NCBI GenBank assembly: GCA_013399305.1
Contig: VXAI01000083.1
Span: 2,130,237 to 2,194,236, forward strand
DNA length: 64,000 nt
Reading direction: 5' to 3'
Source of the DNA: Rostratula benghalensis
Taxonomy: Eukaryota; Chordata; Aves; Charadriiformes; Rostratulidae
Shown: piece by piece, positions 27,543 through 40,850 of the stretch
How positions within the stretch are numbered: the stretch's first letter is position 1
Layout: each line of letters starts with the position of its first letter
Translations under genes and position numbers: made by a program
The notes under the pieces: model-generated
Told to the model about the DNA's origin: nothing
The model's database searches: none
Seen by the model: only the letters and a program-made list of their open reading frames with translations

Positions 27543-27824
27543 CTATGAGTCGGTGAGTTCTTCAACTGTTTGACCTCTTTTGGCATACCAAAGGTATCCA
27601 TGGGCCATGTAGCGGTGCTGTGTGGAGGCAGTGAAATACCTGCCACTGTTCTCCAGCCGTGTCTGGCTGTACAGTATGTGCAGTGCACCGCTGGACACTG
27701 CCTTACCCAGAAACTCCACATACTGAGCTTCTCTGGGAGCAGTGCGGTCCCTTCTTTTTGATGTTAGATGTCTATGGAGTTTTGGAGCTTTGCCATCAGA
27801 CTTGCAGCGGATGTGCAGTTCCAT
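27543..27824 (-). other. Unexplained 93-codon open frame in a GC-elevated island
   Basis: The - strand frame begins MELHIRCKSDGKAPKLHRHL and ends TVEELTDS. It is rich in basic and polar residues and keeps unusual CpG-containing codons, and the opposite strand is also open over much of the same stretch. On the - strand a stop codon lies a few codons upstream of the ATG. A pyrimidine-rich tract ending in CAG lies just before that stop, and an AATAAA lies downstream near 27455-27465. I do not recognise the protein family and see no signal peptide, membrane segment or repeat. It could be a broken retrocopy, a lineage-specific exon, or chance openness caused by higher GC. Nothing shows that it is expressed. 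Confidence 0.2.
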
Positions 27825-29460
27825 GTTTTTTATGGCAGGTATGATCAGCTACCTGAATTTGAAGGAGAAACTATGTTTCACCAATTATTTAGAAGCATGG
27901 GTGTGCGTAATTCCTGGTTTGCTTCTCAGCCCACTTAAGATCTTAGGACCCAATCTGCGTCTTTGTCTTCATTCATAACTGACCAAAACAGCTGTAAACC
28001 TCGTGAGCAATGCTCAGTGTGCTCCAAAGGAAATTCATGAGAGCTGGAGATAAAAACATTTTTGGTCAACAGCCAGAGAGAGTCTGTACCCAAGCCTGAT
28101 GGTTTTTATAGGATTGCAAAACTTGCCTGTTTGCCAAGACCTTCCCACAGTAACCAAAGAAAAGGTACAACAGCTCACAAGCACATTGTTGAAGAAAAAA
28201 AAGCCCTGAAGGTGAAAATAAAATCCATTCTGTATCCATTTGGACAAAAGCCTTTGCAAATTACTATAATGAGGTGATAAGATACTGTGGTGATAAAAAT
28301 CTTGTAAATCAGAAGTATTTATATTGCTTTTAAATTAAACTAAGATGACATCAAAGAAAGATGATTGGAAAATTTAATATCTAAAATGGGAGACACAAAA
28401 TGAAACTGAAGGAGAGCGCAAAAATCAAATACTGTATGCTAATGCATTTTCAGATGCTGCAGGATGAACTAAGTGTAATGCAGGAACTGTAGTCAAATTA
28501 GCCAGGATTCCCTGTGAATTGATTGAGCAATTCCTGGCTTTTTTTTTAATTCCCTATGTTTACAGAGCAAATATGTATATACATTGTGTGTTTAAATTTC
28601 ATACATTGGAGATACTGTATTGGCTTTTTACCGCGTACTATGACAGTGCCTCATCACATGTCATTGTATGCTAAATCAAGAATGTTTTGTGTTTGTCTAG
28701 TAAATAACAGGACTGTGGGCTGTTATGAGAAGTAAGGCAATCATCAGAAGCTCAGGTGTCAAGTAGCTTTATTTGGGTAACAGCAAGGGCTTGGGATTGA
28801 AAAGTATTACTTCAGATGCACATAAATGATTTTAAAAGATACTTGAGTGCTTTTGGAAGAAGCACTGAGAAGTTCTGGACTGTATTTTTGTTATGTGTGA
28901 AGGTGTGTGTATTTGTCTGCATAAACTTTAATTTAAGTGGGAGATTGCTTAAATTCATGCTTAAGGTAAGCATGTTTGTGACAGATAAATGGTTAGAGAA
29001 CTGTAAGGGAAGCAGGGTATCTTATTTATTTGTACAGTGTCTTTGTTTCAAACTAACCTACAGTGGTGAGTTAATTTACTTTTTAAATCATAACTGAATG
29101 ATAATCTAGCATATGGTTATCATAAAAAATACAGTAGGTAGCTGGAAGTTAAAATCTTGAGAGTTTGTGAGTTCGTGCAGGTCTTAGTATACTACCAGGT
29201 CACTGGTAATAAAAAAGGCATAAAGAAAGCAGTAATCAAAGCATAACAGATTATGTAACAATTTGTAGGGAAACGCAGATTGTAATTTTTTAGAAAGTTT
29301 GAACAGGCAAAGAGCCTTGGTGTTGCAGTTGGTTATAATTACTCAGCTTCCCTCCTTTTTCTGCCTTTCCTCCTAATCCCACTCTGCCAGATGAGCGCCT
29401 CCGTGTGCCAGTTGGATCCCTGCATCTCACTTGCACAATGAGAGTATGGTTATTTCTTAT

Positions 29461-29510
29461 AACCATGGTAATGAATATGCAAATATCATTAAATTAATTG
29501 GCAGTTACAG
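29461..29510. promoter_or_regulatory. Octamer plus homeodomain-core cluster
   Basis: A perfect octamer ATGCAAAT (29477-29484) is followed within 20 bases by TTAAATTAATTG, which contains TAAT/AATTA homeodomain cores. The flanks 29340-29560 contain no repeat. This is a plausible POU/homeobox-bound element. Confidence 0.35.
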
Positions 29511-29948
29511 TTTTCTGTGCTCTCACAGCACAGAGAATTTGAAGCTGATAATAGAAAAGAAATTGAGGCTCATGGGTGACCAATATAAAATAATACTTTT
29601 TTTCTATTAATTTCTTGGTACTATATTTCCTGATTATGAGTGTTGCATTTGCTCATAATGTTTTTCTGTGAAATTCCAAGAATCTCACTTGCAGGTTCAT
29701 AATACAATATATACAAAATAACAGACAAAGCACAGCCCAGCCCCTGCATGTATTCCAACAGCAGGAGCTTTGCTAGTCTGCAGAAAAAGAATAATGGAAG
29801 CCGAAAGAGAAAACAAAAATAACTTTATGTTTTCAAATATCTTCAGTATAGGGGTAGTTCTGCTCACTTCCATGGTTCCTTGGACTCTAAAGTATTGGCA
29901 TAGGCATTTAAGGAAGATTTTACTACCTGTTTTTATATAAGGATACGT

Positions 29949-29964
29949 ACACACACACACACAC
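29949..29964. repeat. (AC)8 microsatellite
   Basis: Eight AC units directly follow a gatacgt sequence. Confidence 0.95.
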
Positions 29965-30976
29965 GTGCTAATAGCTTTTTCATTTATCTGTTAATAACCC
30001 TGCATTTGACTGCAGGCTTTATTTAGTCCTGATCATGATAGCCATTAAAGAAAAAGCTCTGTCACAACACGTGTCAGACTATTGCAGGATGGAAAATCGC
30101 ATCATTAGAAATGAGTCAAGGGCTATCGCAGTTGTACACCATCCATGTATTTGGGTGCACTTACGGAGACACAGTCTTACTCAGATGTGGCCTTTCCTAG
30201 GAATTTCCTGCCTGCTTGGCTCCAGTGGGTAGGGTATGCATTTCATGCTTTGAGTGATTTGAGAAAATGATAAAGCGTAGTATGTACTGCTGAGGCAGTG
30301 CTATTTTTTGGCGTTTGACCATATATATTTCTACTTATAATGCAGATAAATGCTGGGAGCTCTTTTTTGGTATGCACAATCCTGAAAGTTTAACCTTTCT
30401 TCAAGGGAAAAAGGAATATTTGGTCTCTAAAATCCCACCTGAGCAGTGGCTTCCTGTTGCACTTAGTTTCTGTTAATTATATAGAGCAGGTAGTCAGTAA
30501 TCTTTGACGATAATGAAGATTAATCAGTTTTCTCAGCTCAAGGAATAAGTAAAATGAATGGAGAGATGGGAAAGTGGTGTGTAGTTCTACTGTGTCTTCT
30601 GATTACTTTCTACATAACATCCCTTGCATACATTAAACATTAAAAATGTAGAAGTTGTTTTAAAAATGACTGTATAGTGTTTTTCTTCAGCAGAATGGCT
30701 TGAATTGGCAGCCAGCCAGTTTAAAATCTCAGTGGAAATCTATAGTTGGCTTAGACTTTAGTCTTTAATTGAAAAATGGAAATTAAAATGTAAAACGTAA
30801 TTTGTTTGAATGTAGAGAAAATTGAAGTACCTACAGATGTACTTTCTTATCATGGTTATGCAGGTGAAATGACATGTTTCTGTAACTTATTATTGTTGAT
30901 GTAAGAGACACACATAACTTAGTGACAGGTAGTTTGGACATCTCAGTTTGGAGACTTACTTTGAAGGGTACCCATT

Positions 30977-30996
30977 GGTACCCTTTAAAGGGTACC
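30977..30996. repeat. 20-bp perfect palindrome GGTACCCTTTAAAGGGTACC
   Basis: The sequence reads identically on both strands. A further half (aagggtaccc) lies just upstream at 30964-30973, so the GGTACC core occurs three times within 33 bases. No mobile element or known motif explains it. Confidence 0.9.
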
Positions 30997-32584
30997 GTGA
31001 ATTGGAAGTTGACCACCATTAGGTGCATATTTGGGTTGGTTTTTTTTTGTTTTTTTTTTCCCCCCTGAGAGAGAAATATTGAAGGTGAAAACCAGGAAAT
31101 CATGGAGATAGAAGCTCCAAGATGATGCAGTTGAGGAACCAGAGGAGCTGTATTCTGATTTGAAGTTATGGCTTGAACCATCTGTCTGTTTGGAATATCA
31201 AAAGGAAATTGTAGAAGTGGTTTAACATTTTTTAAATTAAAAAAAAATCAGTTTATATAGTAAAAATCCAAGGTGCTTTAATGTACGGAAAGCTATTAAT
31301 TTAGAACAGTTTTCATTTTCTGTTTTGAATCCAGAAGATGGGAAGGTGTTACCTTCCAATCTAATGAGTGCTAAACGGCTTTCTCCCCCCTTTTAGTACT
31401 CTGTAACTTCATGTGAAGAAAAACCAATTCCCAGAGGTCTGTGACACGTGGACATATTTGATGAATGAGAAATAATCAGTGCCATTTCATATAATATAGC
31501 TTCTTGCAAGAATTTAAGCCAAGCAGGTATTTTCAAGTTAATCTGAGTGATAATGATTTTTTGTAAAACTTCAGAATAGACTTGTCTGCTGTTTAGTGAG
31601 TAGAGAGAGCAGCCCAAAGCCCAGAGATAGTGAGCAAAGAGTGAGTTTCCCGTAAATCCTTTATTTTTGGTGAGAAAAGGAAGATGCCTACATTTTTGAA
31701 AAATGGAAATATCAGATGAATCTGTTTAGGGGTGAAAATTAGCGCTATTAGCGCATGTGTGTAGGACAGAGTACTTGGAGTGAGGTGGGTCAGAGCTGAA
31801 GATGTCCAGCAGGCAGAAGGATGGAGCTCCCAGTATGTTTGCTGGGCTCCAGGTTCATTGCAAAGGCTGCTGCCTACCGAGGCAAACTGAGGGATGCTGG
31901 ACAGTGAGCTTTCTCCCCATTTTTCATCTTTAATACTTGAGGGGCACATTTTTTTTAGGTTATTTCCTGTTAAACTATATGCAGGCAAAGTTTTGTTACT
32001 TTGTGCACGATGAATGAAGCTGGAGCTGTCTGCCAACTTCCCGTGTGCACAAAGACCAGCGGTCACCAGCTTTATAAACTATGTCAAACTTCAATTAAAC
32101 TAAACTAATTGTTTAGTAGCTACTGTGGGACAGATGTTCATGAGATTTTTTGCAATGAACTGTTCAACAGCAAGATAGGAAGGCTTTCAGGACTGTCAAT
32201 ATTACTAATTCAATTAATGCATAAAGTTGTGTAGGTTTTGATGCTGTTTTTGCCTCCAGTGTATTTGTAGCCTCTCTATACCGACCATCTTACAGATTCA
32301 TTGTAGAGTTTGTTTTGTCTTCTTACATGCAGTATATGTAATTACATCCTAATGGTTATACAAACATAGTGCCAGTTTGTTAGAAAAAATACTTTTTCAT
32401 TCCAAATTCTTTAGTTTTCTGCTAAGTGCAGCTATTATGTAAGCCACAGAGCTGTATATGACTATCACATGTAAGATGAAGCTTTCTGGAGGGGTAAGGG
32501 AGGGTGTCATTCTACACAGTGTGAGTGACTGCGCCGCTCCTGTGTTGTGACAAGTCATCACATAACAAGCACAGAAAAATGCCC

Positions 32585-32660
32585 CGCCCAGAGTGAAACG
32601 CCATTATTATATATTCTGTTTATAAAACACCGCTAAAGAAAAAGTGTCAATCAATCACAG
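32585..32660. promoter_or_regulatory. GC-box and PBX/MEIS-like site cluster
   Basis: CCCGCCC (about 32583-32590) and, 55 bases on, TGTCAATCAATCA (32645-32657). On the other strand the latter reads TGATTGATTGACA, which contains the TGATTGACA PBX/MEIS composite core. The stretch has no repeat. Function is inferred only. Confidence 0.3.
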
Positions 32661-35600
32661 GAGTAGTGACATAACTTGCTGAATGAATGGGTTGGTGAAG
32701 ATACACAGTGTGGGGTGCTGGGTGCATCTGAGAAGTCAATGGGAGGCAGTCGCGTGATGCAGGGACTTCAAACCTCCCATGTGTCACTAGTGGAAGATTT
32801 CATGTTTTTGTTCTTATTTAAACTGGTTTCTTTAAAACCATTTGTTGTACTGTGTATAGCATTTCTTACGTTTTTTCCTGGACTATTATACAAGTACTCT
32901 AGAAATGTGTAGGTTTCTTTTTTCTGAGCTGTAACCGTTATAAACTTGATGAACGATGTTGAAACAATTACTTTTCCCTTCCCACCCAGCAGTTTTTCCA
33001 AACTGCAAGTTAAAAGAAAGTTAACAAAACATAGAAAGTTAAATCAAGGCTCTTGAAAAATGTGTAAACTTGAAACTCTCTTTCCCGATCAGTTGTGTCA
33101 TGGTTGCTTTCTTTGTGATTTGAAAAATCCCACTGATTCTTCAATTGTCAAAAGATTTCCTGGAGAGACAGGAGCTGTCTTTTAATTTGAAAAATAAGCA
33201 CATTAAACCCCCCAAAATAATACAAACAAAGCATTCAAGTCTATGAAAAAGGACATAACTGCATTTCCTTGTCTGAGTCTCCTTTGAAACAGACAAATGG
33301 CTCCATAAGTAAGGTATGTGAAATTTTGAAGAGGGATATCTTTGCATTCTAAAAGTGAATTTAATGCTTCTGAAGAATGCTGGTAGCATGCTGAAGTGTT
33401 CTGTTACTGAAGGAAAGTTAATAAATGGACAGCACCATGCTCCATGATTGCCTCAGGATGTCTTAACTCTGGTGCAGAGGGGTTTCAGAGGTGTGGTATA
33501 ACTACGTTGCTTCTCATGGGCCAAAGATCATTGAGAAGTTGGTGTTAACATCAGCTATGCAAACTTATAAAAAAATTCACAGATAAAAAGTATTCACAAA
33601 TTATTATGTGATTATATTTAGGCAATATCTTTAATAGCAGCTAATAGCTAGATGGAAAAAAAAACTGCTTGAAGAATTTTTTTAAAACATTTTGTGGAAG
33701 AACATAAATAATGGTCTAGTTTTAATAACCTATGTATACAACAAATGGAATAAAAGCTCAATGACTGTATGAGATGAACAGTGGCTTGGTAACAATGCAG
33801 GGTAACAAGTGGTTATTGCATTAGTCTTTCACCTTTGAGATTTTAATTTAGACCCCGTTGAGGCTGCAGATAATGAAGTTGATTGGTTTCACACATTTTA
33901 CTTGTTGCGGTTATTGGTGTTGGCTCTAAAAGGTCTCAGGCAGGGCTAGCAGATGTGTTGCAGGTCAGTGCTTAGTTGCAAAAGCTGGGTGAGGACCTTA
34001 CAAGATGCTGCTTTCTTTTGGCAGTTTTGTCCCTTGGTGTGTTTGTAATTAGTATGTTAATTTACACCAAAAAACAAAGATACATTTCTAGGAAAAAAAC
34101 CCGAACCAAGCCAATGTAATTAAAAATACATATATTTGGGCAATTGTTTTTTTTTTAAAAAGTCTTGTATGAAAGGAAGAAATTTGTTTCACAGATTAAT
34201 TTTCAAGTCATAAGCTACCTTATGCTCCCAGTGTTAGATGCTTGATGATCATGGATTAAGCCTAAAAAAACAAAGGAATACAAAACTGACTTAGAAGCTG
34301 GATATGTAAATCAGTATTGGATATGAAGTCTTTTTTTACCCTCCATGTAGTTTGAGCACATAGGTCATGTTCTCATGGTTTCTCAGAGGAATTCATTAAA
34401 GCTATGGCCATCCTGTCATCATATGACTACAGGTGGATGAATAACGAAAATGATACTGGGCTGTGATGTGTAGACACTCATGAGAAGGTAGCTGAAGGGA
34501 TGAGACAATGTGGTTCAAATAGGCCACAGAACGTAAGATGTGTGTATGCGCACTTCAGCATGCCTGCTTTGCTCCAGTGCTGGCGTCTGTTCATACAAAC
34601 ATGGGTATTAGAGTACAAAGTGATTAAGAATACATTTTCATTTAGCTGGAAATGGTAAATGGTGCCTTTAAAACAAAAGGTTCCACACACATACAGAGTT
34701 GTGGCTATGTAAGAATACTTTTAAAAGCTATAGAAAATTCTGGGAAAAAAATCTCCTAGGTCTGAATTCAAGAAAAGCCATGAGAGGGACTTGGCTTCCT
34801 CTGGCAGAATGGGGTGACTTAGTGGGTGTTCTGTGAAGCTTCCTTCTGTGATACAGAGAATATTGATTCCCTGATCTAGTTGCATGAAGACTCCCCAAAA
34901 TGTTCATGTTTAGCTGACAGATTGAGCTGAAAAGAATCCATCACGTTCCAGTCAGGTATGTGTGAGTGTGCTTGGGGCGGTGTGTGCCGGCAGAAGAAGA
35001 TCAGCCATATGGAAGAGGCTTTCTCCAAGGTACCAGCGGGTGCAGCCCCTGCGTCTCCGTGCGCCTGTTGGCACTCTTGGCAGCCCTGCTCCCCATGAAA
35101 GGCATTGCTTTCAAACATGAGTAATTGATGAATTGTATGTAATATGCAAATGTGAATGCATAAATCTCCTGAATGACAACTTAATTTATGTGAGCCTTTA
35201 AGAATGTGGGATTAGATTTTAATTAAATATCTTCAAAGGCACCCTGACTTACTCAGTTTTTGGCTGCTGTCTTCATGAGAGCGACAAAATCCTAATTTTA
35301 AACGTATTATTTACTATTGTTTTAATGAGCTGTAATTGAATGAAACCTATGAATATCAATGCGTATATGTTAGGGACTGTGTTAGGTAAATCTAATGATA
35401 ATCAAATAGAAGTGCCATGAAACTTTTTCTGAATTGAAAGAACTAGTGCAACTGCTTCATCATGTGTTTCTTTATGTTTAAAATGAGTTAAAGCCTGGAT
35501 AAATGGTTAATTTGATTTTTTGCATTTATGATGTACATTAAACATCTAAAACCAAGTATTTGCATTTTAATGTTTACCATTGCTTTAACTGCTACCCCAA

Positions 35601-36805
35601 GATCGTTTCTTTTAGGATAGTCAGGGCTGAATCCCTGCATGGCTGCCTTGGCCAGTTTTCAGCAGCTGCGCTTTGAGGTACTAGAGTATAAATAGCAGGT
35701 GCCTAATTTCCTTGATCCTGGAAGGAACAGATTATCCTGCCCTGAACCCAGAAAATTACTTCAGCAGTTGCTGAAGTTGAAGCAAGCGGTAGCAGTTGAA
35801 GTGGAGTCAACAGAACCACAGGTAGTATTAGTTCAGTACATCTTTCGATAACTTGCTGGGCCAAGTTTATTAGTCTGGAAGAAACAAAACCAATATGATG
35901 GGAAGACAGCAAGAAATTTTTGCACCGAGTTTAAATACATATGTAAAAGTCATAGATAGACCTAAGTAGTGCCATAGGCTTAAAATTCTTTTAAAAAAGA
36001 GGCAATTAAGCTAAGCAAAATAACTATTCTCCCTACCCTGATCAACTGTCTAAAGTGATACGGAAAAAAAAAAAAGAAAAAAGTATATTACCCCTTCATA
36101 AAGACCTTTAATTTAAACAAGGAAAGCCATGGTAAATAAATGTCAGCATGAATATTTAGAACTGTGTCTTGAAACACTGCTCGAAACAGGTGAAAATTTA
36201 GATAGATTGAGCAGTTTTTAAGATTATTTTTTTTTTGTTTTTCGTGGTACCCTGATACACTGCAGAATTAAACATGTTCATTAAAAATGCTATTAACCAC
36301 ATTGTGCAAGCAAGGCCCCATAGAGGGCAGGGTATGACAGGGAGGTTCCTGCTGTGTACCATGGATGGTCAGTGGTTTTTTGCATGCGGGACATGAAATT
36401 GTGATTGATCACAGCAGAGAAATTTCTTGAGCTCCATTACACTTTTCCAATTAAAAAAATCTTGACTGTGTGTGTTTAGAAACATACAAAATCAGAAAAA
36501 GAAAATTAATCTCAAGTGAAGCAGGTGTAATTTTTAGTGTAAGTTAGGAAGATATTTAAATATGTTCAGTAAGACTCGTGCCCCTGATGTACTCATCTAT
36601 ATAGTGATGCCCTTTACATATTTGTCAGTAATATTTCCGTTTGCATTTTGCCCCCCCTACTCTCACCCACCAAGGCCAAAAGCAGAGACTAAGGGGAGAT
36701 GTTCCAGAAGCTAATAGTTGTGGAATATACCGATCAGGTGGGGTGGATGTTGATTAGAAACATTAACGTGGAATGAAATTGATTTTGATGATTTTGAGTC
36801 TTGTC

Positions 36806-36823
36806 TTTTTTTTTTTTTTTTTT
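36806..36823. repeat. Poly(T) run, 18 bases
   Basis: This is an uninterrupted T run. Shorter homopolymers of 12-14 bases occur at 11619 (A), 24373 (T), 46742 (A) and 47838 (T). Confidence 0.95.
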
Positions 36824-39800
36824 AGTTTTCTTAATTATAATTTTTTACTCCTAATGTAATACAATTGCGAAATGGGTCACTCTCGTAAATTCAGTACAAT
36901 ATGCAAGAATGCTGTGTTTTTCATTTTTTTGGTGCAAGTACTTAACCACAGCCTTTGGTCAACTGTTTTCATTCTCTTCCTGTGCTTTGTGTGTGGCAGT
37001 TGCAAAGATGTTTTCGTTATCAGCATTAGGGCTTACTATCTGAAAGTATTGGCAGTTGCATAAACCATGATAACAGATGAAAGAATGAACTTACAGTTGC
37101 TGTAATTACTGTATATGTTAATGCCAAAAAGTAAACAAAATCTCTAGACATGATGCTTTTTTTATTATTGAGGCTAAGGACTAGGAATTCTTTGAAATAG
37201 GATTGTAGACTGCATACAACAGTGAGTGAGATTTTTGAAGTTCAACAGGAAAACGCTTCTGGTATCAAATGAGAAATCTCTCCTTTTAAAAAAAACACTG
37301 AGAAAAAACATTGCCCAAGTAGGGAACCAGAAGTGTGCTTGGAAGGAATTGCTGAAAAGTTTGAGAAGTAATCTCATTATGTGGTGCAACCCTCTGAGTT
37401 TAAACTGTTTTAAATTTTTTTTACTGTTTTTTGTAGGCAGAGCTTTGTGATATTTGTCACACACCACCACCCCCGCAACCCCCAGCACCATTCTGGGCAT
37501 TCTATATTTTACAATATCTCCCTTACATGGTAGGTTCTGGAAGGAATTCTCTGCAGGCAAAGTCTTTTCTGTACATCATTAGATCTTCTACGTTTGGACA
37601 CTGGATAATGTTAGTTAGATATTTTGTTACTGTATTATTTAATTATGTTGACCTCTTCTAATAAATTCATGTTTCCTGTAATTACACCTTTATTTAAAAC
37701 TCCAGCCTTCAGAACTTTAAAAAATAAATTTCCAATAAAAATAGCTGTGTAGATAACAGTGTGGTACAGAATTAAATGTCTTTCTGGCCATTTTGGTTTT
37801 ATGTTGCTAAAGATCAAGATTTATTTTAAATCACAAGATTTTAAAAAGTCTTAAACCATAGAAAGACTAGTAATGGAAAATGTAAATCTATAATTGATAA
37901 AGATAAGGGTAAAATTCAAATATAGAAAAGAGAAAAGGCCAGTGCTTCTTTTTTCTAAATGTCTTTGTGTTGGTTCTCTCACTCTTAACTTTGCCTAAGA
38001 TCTCTTTAGCTTGGCATCAGTAAGGGGCTGCTGGTTTTGCAACTTTCAGTTGGATCCTGATAACTAATACAAATTTTAGGCTCCTGTACAATGTGATAGA
38101 TCCAAATGTCTTTACTAACAATGCAAATGTTAAGAATAAAAGGCAAAATTTTTCTGGACTTTAATGTGCACATCAGTCATTGTGTCCTTTTTTAGCTGTA
38201 AAGATAGAATTGGTGTCCAGTTTTGTTTTGCGTTTTATTTTGCTTTTTTAATCGTTCTCAGATTCTATTTTTTTTCCTGTTTCTGATATTAATATAGTCT
38301 GTTGATAAAGGTTATCATAAAATGAGTGCTGGCCCAAGTGCTTATTTCTTCCAAAGGCTTTCAGAAACTGAGGTCTAATACATTTAACTAATTAAATCTC
38401 AGCATCAATTTGTAAGGCAGTATGCATGTATTGTAATTAGGTCTGTTTGAATAACTTATGATGGTCCAAAGTTTAATTCCATTAAGAAATGCACACAAGG
38501 ATAGAGTTCTTCTTTGGTGCACAGACCTGCAAAGAGAATTTCTTTCTGTTACTCCCAGGAGTTTTGAGGGTTACAGCATTTTATAGGGTCAATCTTGTTC
38601 AGGTAAATGATAACATTTCTATGAAACTGTACTGTAGTAGGGATGAATAGCAGCATTTGGTCCACAACAGAAGGAATATGCTTTCTGAAGTGTGTGATCA
38701 CACTTAAAACTGACCCGAAAACATGTTACTATTTAGAACTTTAAACTTTGAGTGATTCTAAATAAATTTTACACTATGCAAAATCACTATTATCACTACT
38801 AGAAAGTTAAATATTGGCATACTCCAGAGAAATAACGCAATATTAAAAATGGAGTCTACTCCACTGTTAAGGAATGCGTGTTTTAAGAAATTAAAATAAG
38901 AAAAAAATTAAATGCTTCATTTACTTTTTTTACTTTTCCCCTGGGAAATGTCTACATTCAATGACAATAAAAAACAATGAGTAAATAAACACAATGAGAA
39001 CATACTTACCAAGCACCAAACTTGGAGATTTCCTTGCAATAAATTATTGAAAAAAATGTTCATGTATATTCTCTTTTGAGATTACAGCAGTGCAACCTAA
39101 GCAGAATTTAATCCCAGAGATTTTATATGATTTTAAAAGAAATGGCTTCTGATATATTTGAAAAAGAATCAAGTCATGTACTTTAGAGTTCTTTTGAAGT
39201 CGGTTAGTCATGGTAGAATAATGCTTTAGAATAACCATGCTCTTTTAACTATCACTGGAAAATAACCTTTTCAGTTAGCTAAGGAATTAATTCTGTCACT
39301 AACATTTGCTTAAGGAAAAGCTGTACAATTAAAGCTAAGAGGTAGCAGCGAGCAGTACTGAAAGAGAAAACTGAAAGTGTTGTAGCACCGCTGTTCTCAG
39401 AAGAAAACCCAAGTTTGTTACACATCATTACAAAATAATGTGTCCAGTGCAAATCTGTGCACTGTATATGTTTTACTTCTAAAATACTTCTTCAGGTATT
39501 TGAAATAATGTCCAGAAGCATGGTGGACTCATGCAAACTCTGCAAATGCTGTTTCTCAAAGTAGTGTAATCAGGACATTGAAACTTTAACCTGTTCCTTT
39601 CAATTTCCCAACTCTGTCCCACAGGCAGCCTGCAGGGACTTAGGGGATTCTGTGTGTTTATAGCATTTCTGATTTAAAAATGGTAATTGTTGATCACAGT
39701 GCCATTGGACCAGTGAAAAAAATTGCACTGTTTTTGCTGGTATATGCCAAGATTTGCTTACATGTATTGCTTTATTTTGAACATTCTTTTCACATCTGCT

Positions 39801-39894
39801 ATTTACCACATAGAGTACAGTAATGTAAATCTTAATCTTTCATTTTAAATCAACTCATTCTTATAACTTAATCATTTTGACTGCTGTGTTTTCA

Positions 39895-40850
39895 ATTCCC
39901 TCTAGCTTGGTAATATCTTTCTTGTAATTAGGTTGCTTAGAAATACACATGCAGTTCCAGGTATAGCCATACAGGAGCAGATGAGTTAGGGCAATTTCTT
40001 CCTTTTCTGAAATGATGCTTCTAGGCATGCAGCCCAGCACAAAGTTGGATATTTTCCTTGTTTTATCACATCTGCCTAATTTGCAATCTTTTATAACACC
40101 TAAATGTCTCTCAGCATATTAACATTACAGATGTTGCCTCTCTTTTTGAGAGCTACATTTTCATTATTTTTCACACTTCATTAATTTTGCTTTTTTTTAA
40201 AAAAAAGAATTAATTTTTAAGCTGCTTTTATTAATTCAAGTCTCACTGAGGGTTTTCATAATGTTTCCCCCTTTCCTGTCAATGCCATCTCTTCTGTGAG
40301 GTTTTGTTTAAACTTTTCTGATTTCCTTTTAGAATGTTTATGAATATATTAGATAGAGCTAGAGCCAAATCAATTTGTTGCTGAATCGTCATGGTAGCTC
40401 CTCTCTATACCATCATTTGCTCTGTTTTAGTCCATGAGTGCTCACATCCATACTAATCGTTTATTAGAACAAGGCACTCTGGTAGCTGATTTTTCTTTTT
40501 AAATTATAATCTAAGTGTGTTGTGTCTTCTTTGTTTCCTCATATACCAATTAATTCTGCAAGTCGCTTTTCTAGAAAGATTTTATTCTGCCTAATGGCAA
40601 TGCAACTGTCTGCTGTCATCAGCCTGAGATCATACTCTTTGTAGTTGTTTAACTATTTATCAGAAACAGAAGTTATCTCTCCAGGTCACTAAGTATCTAG
40701 ACCTACCTAGACTGGACACTAACATCTAACAGATTTTCATGCTACCTTATCTGGACTCCTTTAAAATACTTTTTCAATGAAATCTACTTTTAAAATTAAG
40801 GGAAAAGAACTCACTGGCCTGGAAACTTAATTATATTGCCTGAATGCAGG
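39895..40850 (-). mobile_element. Probable ancient L3/CR1 LINE relic, highly diverged
   Basis: Read in reverse, the order of short matches follows the CR1/L3 ORF2 3' half. 'tgcagttccaggtatagcc' and 'aggagcagatgagttaggg' match the usual 'cagtattccaggtg / agagcagaatacaggg' text. 'ggcatgcagcccagcacaa' matches the 'atgcagcccaggatc' block. 'tgaatatattagatagagc' matches the 'aaaatattgaatag' block. 'aactcactggcctggaaac' at about 40808-40826 matches the 'ggctaactggcctgtaatt' block that encodes the YRPVSL motif. No frame remains open. The borders are approximate and the family assignment (L3 or an old CR1) is uncertain. Confidence 0.6.

Larger units (their letters stand above)
19701..39894. other. Long low-repeat intron stretch
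   Basis: About 20 kb with only a possible CR1 scrap near 25891, two microsatellites and short palindromes. Segments of mixed composition that stand out as candidate conserved non-coding DNA are 22680-23110, 29340-29560 and 32520-32780. The longest open frame (31593-32066, - strand) is compositionally unremarkable and shows no family similarity. Confidence 0.5.

Noticed and set aside
29770..29830. Possible short exon encoding a basic peptide, as in the human DACH2 alternative insert
   Set aside because: The reading (SRKRKQK, then a stop) does not match the insert and there is no suitable donor site.
31593..32066. 157-codon open frame on the - strand, the longest not explained by a LINE
   Set aside because: No recognisable family, no splice or promoter context and unremarkable composition. 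One frame of this length is not surprising in 64 kb.
38692..38703. 12-bp palindrome GTGTGATCACAC
   Set aside because: It is short enough to occur by chance and nothing around it suggests a function.
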